This document shows positions 56,681-64,000 of a DNA stretch of 64,000 nucleotides, one piece after another. Source of the DNA: Narthecium ossifragum (lineage: Eukaryota; Streptophyta; Magnoliopsida; Dioscoreales; Nartheciaceae). Every line of letters starts with the position of its first letter. Position 1 is the stretch's first letter. Below the pieces are notes generated by a model, which searched no databases, was not told the origin of the DNA, and saw only the letters and a list, made by a program, of their open reading frames with translations. The DNA lies in NCBI GenBank assembly GCA_963920575.1, contig OY986968.1, positions 25,302,129 through 25,366,128 of the forward strand. The letters are read 5' to 3'. The translations under genes were made by a program, and so were the position numbers.

Positions 56681-58330
56681 AGAGAAGAAACTAAGACTTG
56701 CCGTCGATCAAGTCGCTGCCAAACTTCACTGCCACAGCCGTCTTCCTTTCCCCCAACGCCCGATACCACCTGGAGAGACAAAACAACCGGCCGGAGTTTA
56801 GAGGCAAATGAAGAAGAGCCAAGAAGAAAGAAGCAAGCAGATGAAGGAAAACGGAGCAGAGAAAAAAGAAACGAAGAAAGGAAAAAAAGAAGAAGAAGAA
56901 GAAACCAAAAAAAAAAAGAAGAGCAGAAGAAACAGAGGAAGATGAAAGCGAAAAAAAAAGAAGGAAGAAGGAAGAGGAGGGAGCCGCTGACCCTCGCCTG
57001 ACTTGCACCGGGCCCCTTCTTCTTCCCCATCGGGTGCGTTGCCCAAAGCCCCCGATGGTTCTTCTCCTTCTCCACCAAAGAACTCGACGGAGAGGGTGCC
57101 GAAAGAGGAAAAAAAGAGAGAGAAGAAAAAGGAAGAGGAGAAGAGGGAGACGCCGCGATGCTTACCTTCACTTTCGCCAAGCCCGAGGGTCCTTGCCGTC
57201 AACCTGTCGGCCTTTCCCACAGCCTGCTTCCTTTCCCCCACCGTCCGATACCTCTCGGGGAGACAAAACAACCAGCCGGAGTTTAGAGGCAAATGAAGAA
57301 GAGCCAAGAAGAAAGAAGCAAGAAGCAGATGAAGGAAAACAGAGTAGAGAAAAAAGAAGCGAAGAAAAAAAAAGAAGAGTAGAAGAAACAGAGGAAGATG
57401 AAAGCGAAAAAAAAGAAGGAAGAAGGAAGAGGAGGGAGCCATTGACCCTTGCCTGACTCGCGTCGGGCCCCTTCTTCTTCCCCATCGGTGACGTTGCCCA
57501 AAGCCCATGATAGTTCTTCTCCTTCTCCACCAAAGAACTCGACGGAGAGGGTGCCGAAAGAGGAAAAAAAGAGAAAAAGAAGAAAAAGGAAGAGGAGAAG
57601 AGGGAGACGCCATGACACTTACCTTCACTGCCGCCAAGCCCGAGGGTCCTTGCCGTCGACTTGCCGGCCTTTCCCACAGCTTGCTTCCTTTCCCCCACTG
57701 TCCGATACCTCATGGGGAGACAAAACAACCAGCCGGAGTTTAGAGGCAAATGAAGAAGAGCCAAGAAGAAAGAAGCAAGAAGCAGATGAAGGAAAACAGA
57801 GTAGAAAAAAGAAGCGAAGAAAAAAAAAAAGAAGAGTAAAAGAAACAGAGGAAGATGAAAGCGAAAAAAAGGAGAAGGAAGAAGGAAGAGGAGGGAGCCG
57901 CTGACCCTTGCCTGACTCGCGCCAGGCCCCTTCTTCTTCCCCATCGGTGATGTTGCCCAAAGCCCCCGATGGTTCTTCTCCTTCTCCACCAAAGAACTCG
58001 ACGGAGAGGGTGCCGAAAGAGGAAAAAAAGAGAGAAAGAAGGAAAAGGAAGAGGAGAAGAGGGAGACGCTGCGATACCTTCACTGCTGCCAAGCCCGAGA
58101 GTCCTTGCCGTCGACTCGCCGGCCTTTCTCCTCCCCCGTCGGCTTTCTTTCCTCCACAGCCGATCCCTCTCTCACCCTCCACCCATCGACTGGAGCTCCT
58201 TTCTCCCCACTACCACTACTTTCGCTACTGTCGAGCCCTAGATGGTTTTTCCCTTCTCTTCATTGAGCAGGACTCATGGAGAAAGGTCCCGAAAGAAACG
58301 GAGAAAAAGAAGAGAAAGAAGAGAGCAGAG
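56680..58330. repeat. Tandem array of about 455-bp units
   Basis: The unit start CTGACT(T/C)GC...GGGCCCCTTCTTCTTCCCC occurs at 56998, 57453 and 57912 (periods 455 and 459), with a partial unit before (from about 56690) and a decayed one after (to about 58190). Each unit contains CCAAAGAACTCGACGGAGAG, a purine-rich tract and CGTCCGATACC(T)-like sequence followed by GGAGACAAAACAACC. The purine-rich tract keeps long frames open on both strands (for example minus 57168-57992), but these are Phe/Ser-rich low-complexity products. Confidence 0.75.
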
Positions 58331-59159
58331 GAAAGAGGAAAGATGTCGGTCCTTACCTGAGCTTGCCTAGTCGTCTCCGCGCTGAACTTCATCGCCGTCG
58401 CCCAAAGCTGCTCACGGATCCCTGTTGCTTCCCTCCTCCACCGCCCCCGCATGGGGCGATGATGTGCTTCGCGTAGCCGACGGTGGGTTGGGCGTGGCCG
58501 ACGGTGGGTTGGGCGAGGCTGATGGGGTTCAGCGAGCGACTCCTCTCCTCTCTGGTTCGGGGAGGCCGATGGGGTTGGGTGAGCAGCTCGGATGGGATGG
58601 CAAGGTCGACGGCGTAGGGAGAAGAGAAGGGAGAGTGAGAGTGAGAGAGGGAGATGGGAGATGAGTGGAGGGGGATGGGATGGCTGGCTTTCTTCAGTCA
58701 CATCCCGTCCACCCCCCCCCCCCCGCGCTCTCTCTCTCTCTTCAAAAATTGGTGGGAGTTTGGTGGAAATTTTGAGTGGGAATTTAAATTTTGGTGCGGG
58801 AATCTTGATGTTGTTGATGGAATCTGGACCGTTGGATGTGTTTGGAGATGAATCTGGACCGCTCTTTATGTCTTATAGTTGAGACATTTCAAAAACCGTT
58901 CTTCCTTATATAATAGATATGTAAGTAGCAGCTAGGTTATTATCCAAGCCGTCCGATTTCGCTTTCCTCTAATCTAACGATAGTGATTAATTCTTGGTAT
59001 TTACTTGATCAAACTTGATGTGACTTGAGCCAATTTGATCCCACTTGATCCAATTTGCTTGAATTAGTCTTGTATGAACCATATACCCAATCTAGCTAAT
59101 TTAAATATTAAATCAATAAAATTTGTCAACTTATATGGAATCTTAACATGATTTCTTAC
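58331..59159. other. GC-rich then AT-rich spacer
   Basis: 58480-58520 has GGTGGGTTGGGCG(T/A)GGC repeated twice, and a C-homopolymer lies near 58712. From 58740 the sequence is AT-richer. GAATCTGGACCG occurs at 58820 and 58851. No gene is supported. Confidence 0.4.
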
Positions 59160-59830
59160 AAAGATAGATGTTGCGATAGCGAGTTCGGTTGGGAGAAGTT
59201 AGGGGGGGGAGAGAGGGGGTAGTGGTCAGTTACGTGTTAGATGACACGAGGGGCACACTAGTCTATCTTGTAAGGAAAGATGTGTATGTGGCCGGTTGTT
59301 ATCCATGTCAGGTGACACAAGGGGCCCACCTAGGTACTTATAAGCTACTCGAAGGCTGCATGCAATCGGCATACTTGCCGATAAGAGCACTAGTAAAATG
59401 AATTAAAAATAAGTTTGGATTATAGTCATGCAGTAAAGTAAAATGAATTAAAAATAAGTTTAATTAAATCAATAAAATTTGTCAACTTATATGAAATCTT
59501 AACATGATTCCTTACAAAGATAGATGTTGCGATAGCGAGTTCGGTTGGGAGAAGTTAGGGGGGGAGAGAGGAGGGTAGTGGTCAGTTACGTGTTAGATGA
59601 CACGAGGGGCACACTAGTCTTTCTTATAAGGAAAGATGTGTTGTCTTTGTGTTATCGTATGTGGCCGGTCGTTATCTATGTCAGGTGACATAATGGGCCC
59701 ACCTAGATACTTATAAGCTACTCGAAGGCTGCATGCAATCGGCATACTTGCCGATAAGAGCACCAGTAAAAGGAATTAAAAATAAGTTTGGATTATAGTC
59801 ATGCAGTGAAATTTAATATTATTTACTACC
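59160..59830. repeat. Tandem duplication (period about 356) of Helitron-like sequence
   Basis: The block beginning AGATAGATGTTGCGATAGCG occurs at 59162 and again at 59518. Each carries a short unit between CTAG ends (59262-59333 and 59618-59706), matching the fourth unit of the array at 42957 but without its hAT. A third, longer relative starts at 42857. The duplication lies less than 1 kb upstream of the LACS start codon. Confidence 0.7.
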
Positions 59831-60544
59831 TCTAATTATAGGATTAATTTCAATTTAGGCTTCAATTACATTAATGCCCGCAAACCTAAAGTGGTGACAC
59901 CATGTGACTGGTGTCTGGTCAACAGAACTTATCGAGATCTACGATCGATCTATATTAACACCGTTTCAAAAATCTAGTATCTTAAGTAATACCTTTTGAA
60001 CTATATAATCTAAATTCAAATATCCTAAAATCGAGGATAATCAAGCCTATTTTGCGTACAATTAGGCTCCCCCCCCCCCCCCACTCTATTCTGCGACGGC
60101 GACACGCGTTCTTCAAGGTTAGTGAATATTTCACATCGACCTATCCAGCGATGATGCGATATCGTAACGAACCCATCGGCATCGGAAAATTTCAAAGCGG
60201 CTGTTGCCCCCCGCGGATTACTTTAATTAAACTAATACCGATGTCAACGGTTGATGCATGGACTCACGTAATAGCAATACCAAACGCGCGGCACGAGATT
60301 GGATCCATTAAAAAAATCCGAGGACTGTTTCAGCCAATGACACATTGCCACGTCATTGTCTAAAGTTTACCCATCATCCTCCAGTGAGTAGCTGTCGTTT
60401 TCCCCAATGCTATGATCCCGCTTTAAAAGAAAGTCGTCGATCTCCTCCGCCCGCGGCGACCTCCTCCTCGATCCTGTTCCATCGCTGAGCACTCCAAGAG
60501 CTCGCAGAGCTCTGTCGCTATCCCTCGTATAGGGATAGGAGAGG
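59831..60544. promoter_or_regulatory. Upstream region of the LACS4-like gene
   Basis: This 0.7 kb precedes ATG 60545 and is almost the same as 43890-44616 before the truncated copy. It contains a C-homopolymer at 60069-60082, which is T-rich in the other copy, and GCCACGTCATTG near 60349, an ACGT-core element. No obvious TATA box stands close to the start codon. Confidence 0.4.
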
Positions 60545-63500
60545 ATGACGACGATGAAGCACCTCATTGAGATGGAGAAGGGGCGGGATGCTGTCGGCGA
60601 TTCCCCCTCCGTTGGCCCCGCCTACCGCAGTGCCTTCGCCAAAGATGGCTTCCCGCAACCCGACCCCGGCGTGGATAGCTGCTGGGATGTCTTCCGGTAT
60701 GTCAACGTTCTTTGGTGATACGGTTCCTATCATATAAGGGCATTTAGATACGTACATAGGTGGTGTTCTATTGGGGGACACTTGAAAGATCTTATTTTGT
60801 TCGTGGTTTGATTCAGTATGGCTGTGGAAAAGTATCCTGGGAACAGAATGCTCGGGCGGCGAGAGATTGTTGATGGGAAGGTCCGTTCTCCTGGTTATTT
60901 GCAAGAAAAATCCGAGTTTGAGAAGTCGTTGACCTTTGTTTATTGTTGGATTTCCTTTTATGGTAAATTGAGAATAGTCAATGGAGTTTAGGATTGAGGT
61001 TAATTGAATTTGTTGATGTATTACCGCAGGCTGGTGATTATGTTTGGTCGACTTACTCGCAAGTGTATGAGCTTGTGCTGAAAATTGGGGCTTCCATTCG
61101 CAGTTGTGGGGTAGAACAGGTGAACTCTTTTCTCTTCCAAACATAATATTTAGTTCATGCATGAATCCTAAAGTCTAAAAGGTTCCTAGTTCCTCCCATG
61201 CATCTATTTTGGTTCTACTGACATAATCCCCAGTCTTTGCATACATTAGATTCACCAATTGGCCAGCATTTGAATACCATTCTCTGTTCTGTACTTTCCT
61301 TTATATATTACCATGGATGAAGAAGACTAGAAGAGTATCAACCATATAAAAGCTATTATGATACTCACTGCGGATCTCTTTACAGGGAGGTACCTGTGGA
61401 ATCTATGGCTGCAATTGTCCCGAGTGGATCATCAGTATGGAGGTACGTACTCTCTGCCTTTTCGTGCATGCTGTACTGGTCATGGAAGAAAGCTTGATTC
61501 TTGGGCAATTCATATACTTTTGAAATGGAATTTTTTCTATACAGCTTTGAATCTTTTCACTTGCACTATCGCGTGTGCATTTGGATTATTTTCTTCTGAA
61601 GTTTTTGGGTAATAACTACGTCCGCAGGCTTGCAGTGCACATGGGATTGCCTGTGTTCCCCTGTATGATACCCTTGGTACGTAAGTTGTTGCTAGCTAGT
61701 GTTACTTCAATTTCCCAAGCATGTTATCTCATGTTTTATATATGTTAACCATGTTCTCAGATCGATATAAAATGTTTTTTTTTGCTATGTATGCTATTGG
61801 TTACATTGAGATTGAAAATGTCTTCTGAGGATGTGCGCTAATTAGTTCAAACAGTCAGTGTACTTGCAACCTTTACTATATATCTTAATAGTGGCAGGCT
61901 TAGAAAGTTTAATCTTTTGTTTTTTTTCCTTGGCTTTTAGGGGCTGGTGCAGTAGAATTCATCATTTGTCATGCAGAGACTCAGATTGCTTTTGTGGAAG
62001 AAAAAAAGATTGCAGAGGTAAACTTTGTTTGATGATTTCTTTTAGGAAGATCTCTCTCTTCGCATAAGTATTTACAAAGTACGCCATCATTGGTTTAAAA
62101 ATTAGACAAGTCAAATTATAAGTCCAAATTAGTTCAATTGTGAGAAATGAAAACATAGATTCTAGTGAAGGTTCAATAGTAGGGATATATTCTGACGCAC
62201 AAAACTGCCAATATAATTTACTTAGACAATTTTCTTCAGTGTAGAACAAATTAAATCTAAGTGGAGAATCTCATCTTTTCAGGTATTGAAAACATTTCCT
62301 GGTACAGCAAAGTTCTTGAAAAGTAAGTTGTGTGCGGTTATTGCTGTGCATGTTCGGATGTACATAGTACATATCATGCACTAATTACTATATTTCGTGA
62401 ATATATAGCACTCGTGAGCTTTGGTGAGGTTACTGCTGACCAAAGGCAAGAAGTTGAAAAGCATGGTCTTTCAATCTATTCCTGGGATCAATTTCTTCTT
62501 TTGGTAGGTAACTGGCTATGTATGTATCTTAAATTGACTTGTGGTTGATCTGATAAGATAAAATTGCCTATTAAAAATATGTGAAAAAAGTTCTTCGCAC
62601 GATGTCTTTCAAATTTTGACATAGAATTGAAATTAGCTTTCTCTTATAGATAGGTTATATATCTAAGGAAACTACAATTGCATTGTCATAGGTATTGACT
62701 GAATGACTATAATCCAACCCTGCTTATATATATATAGTTCATTTACTACTGCTGCTCTTACATGATTTTGCTAGGAGATGCATATCGCTGCCATCTTACT
62801 CTCTTATATATGTGAATGGGGAACTAAGAAGTACTGAGGTTTAGGAATGATGCTGGCCTTTTCTATTCTTTCGACACTGTAACAGATTGAAAATCAAAAG
62901 GGCTGTGATTTTGCTGTCGGTCAGTCCTGTATGGGACAAAAAGTATCTGAACCATTCTGCATAAAACTCAAAATCCTTAACAATATGCATGTTTCATTGA
63001 TCATCTTTGTTCTTGTTATCTATATATAGTGTTTCATATGAGACCAAAATCCTTTACTTTGGAAAATCCTATTTCTTTGAAACACAGAGAGAATCCTTAA
63101 GAAGTCTTTTATTTCTCTTAAGGAATTTTTTGGCTTTCATTAGGAAGATAAACTCATCACGTTAAAGTTTCTAAATATTGTGATTTATATGCAGGGAGAG
63201 GGGAAAAGCTTTGATCTTCCAAAGAAGACGAAAACGGACATCTGTACTATAATGTACACCAGTGGAACTACGGGCGATCCTAAGGGTGTGTTGATTTCCA
63301 ATGGTAGCATTATCTCCTTCATTTTTGGTATGATTCACCTGATGGAATGCACGAACATACAGGTGAGTGAGTTCGCATGTTTCCATTTTTTTCGCCCTTT
63401 AATGAATGGTTTCTGAACCTTTTGTGATGACTTCCTGGCTTTGTAGCCTCTTGCTATATCCCCTCTACAGCTATCTATCAGTATTTAATTTGTTCCGCGG

Positions 63501-63828
63501 TGAGGACCGATGAACCCCAACTTATAATGCCTTCACTTTGTTTCTCTTGTTGTCACAGTCAGAGGAGAAAGAAGTTTATATGTCATACCTCCCGTTGGCG
63601 CATATATTCGATAGAGTGACGGAGGAAACTGTAATCTGGCTTGGGGGATCAATTGGATTTTGGCGTGGGGTAAGCCACCATTTAGAAGACCTTTTATGTT
63701 CGATAGAAGTATCAATATTTGACGGCAAACTCTGTTTTAGGATGTCAAACTATTAGTTGAAGACATTGGAGCGCTACAACCAACCGTCTTATGTACTGTT
63801 CCGCGAGTACTAGAACGGATTTATACAG
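60545..63828 (+). CDS. LACS: Long-chain acyl-CoA synthetase (LACS4-like), 5' half, runs off window
   Basis: Eleven exons with consensus splice sites keep one frame: 60545-60696, 60817-60880, 61030-61119, 61386-61442, 61628-61676, 61941-62017, 62283-62322, 62409-62503, 63195-63362, 63559-63669, 63741-63828 (991 nt, 330 residues, about half of a 660-residue LACS). The enzyme activates long-chain fatty acids to acyl-CoA through an acyl-adenylate, for membrane lipid, wax and cutin synthesis, usually at the ER. The AMP-binding motif YTSGTTGDPKG lies at 229-239; other family blocks are KYPGNRMLGRREIVDGK, CGIYGCNCPEWIISMEA, VPLYDTLGAGAVEF, SYLPLAHIFDR and PRVLERIYTG. Block order and DICTIMYTSGTTGDPKG match LACS4 more than LACS1. 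The start fits the family N-terminus. The remaining exons lie beyond 64000. Confidence 0.92.
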
Positions 63829-64000
63829 GTACTTTTACTTCTTTTTTTAAGGGAAGATTACTTACTATTATGTAGCTGCTGCACCTGAAATCCATCATCA
63901 CTAGAACATTGGAATTAGTTAATGTTGGCAGATTTCCTTACATATTAATCATTTGTGAACCAGGTCTTTTTTCATGCTATTGTCAAGATATATTAACATT
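63829..64000 (+). other. LACS intron 11, window edge
   Basis: The donor GTACTT follows exon 11 at 63829. No acceptor with a matching exon is seen before the window ends. Confidence 0.75.

Noticed and set aside
56551..58360. Long minus frames of 209-279 residues and Lys/Glu-rich plus frames
   Set aside because: They translate a tandem 455-bp repeat with purine-rich tracts; frames differ from unit to unit.
1..64000. tRNA, rRNA, snoRNA or miRNA genes
   Set aside because: No cloverleaf, A/B box pair or rRNA segment was recognised by eye; a covariance-model search would be needed to exclude small RNAs in the foldback regions.

Overview
The window is nuclear DNA from a flowering plant. GC-rich coding exons, a type 1 lipid-transfer protein, a LACS4-like acyl-CoA synthetase with many small introns, a local family of B3 (DUF313-type) transcription-factor genes and very dense nested transposons point to a monocot with a large, repeat-rich genome. 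This placement is inference; I cannot name the species. One 200-base run of N (47896-48095) is an assembly gap.

Layout. 1-8011: unclassified repeat, then a Mutator-like element (1748-8011) with a 9-bp target duplication, invaded by two solo LTRs of one family, each with its own 5-bp duplication. 8012-17140: an inverted duplication carrying LINE RNase H remnants. Its left arm is split by a Ty3/gypsy chromovirus (8424-12698) and its spacer holds an intact B3 gene (14856-15461). 17140-29904: a B3 paralogue array with a second intact gene (23355-23960) and three decayed copies, broken by a LINE insertion, a hAT insertion and small indels. The last three exons of an ATX3/4/5-like SET-domain gene lie inside this stretch. 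30478-31915: inverted-repeat element. 32244-32597: nsLTP gene. 33669-42244: LINE remnant, a GTTACTTTCC-rich repeat, a complete non-autonomous hAT and a third LTR of the solo-LTR family. 42428-45300: head-to-tail Helitron-like array and a truncated duplicate of the LACS 5' end. 46074-47895: Ty1/copia gag/protease remnant running into the gap. 48096-52250: long inverted-repeat elements and a three-hairpin module. 52650-54543: chimeric captured gene fragments (GA20-oxidase fused to an RRM). 54543-58330: LTR fragment and a tandem array of about 455 bp units. 59160-64000: duplicated Helitron-like block and the 5' half of a LACS4-like gene, which runs off the right edge.

By sequence alone the credible functional genes are two B3 genes, the nsLTP and the LACS4-like gene. 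Most of the rest records nested transposition, and several insertions can be proved because an empty paralogous copy lies elsewhere in the same window.
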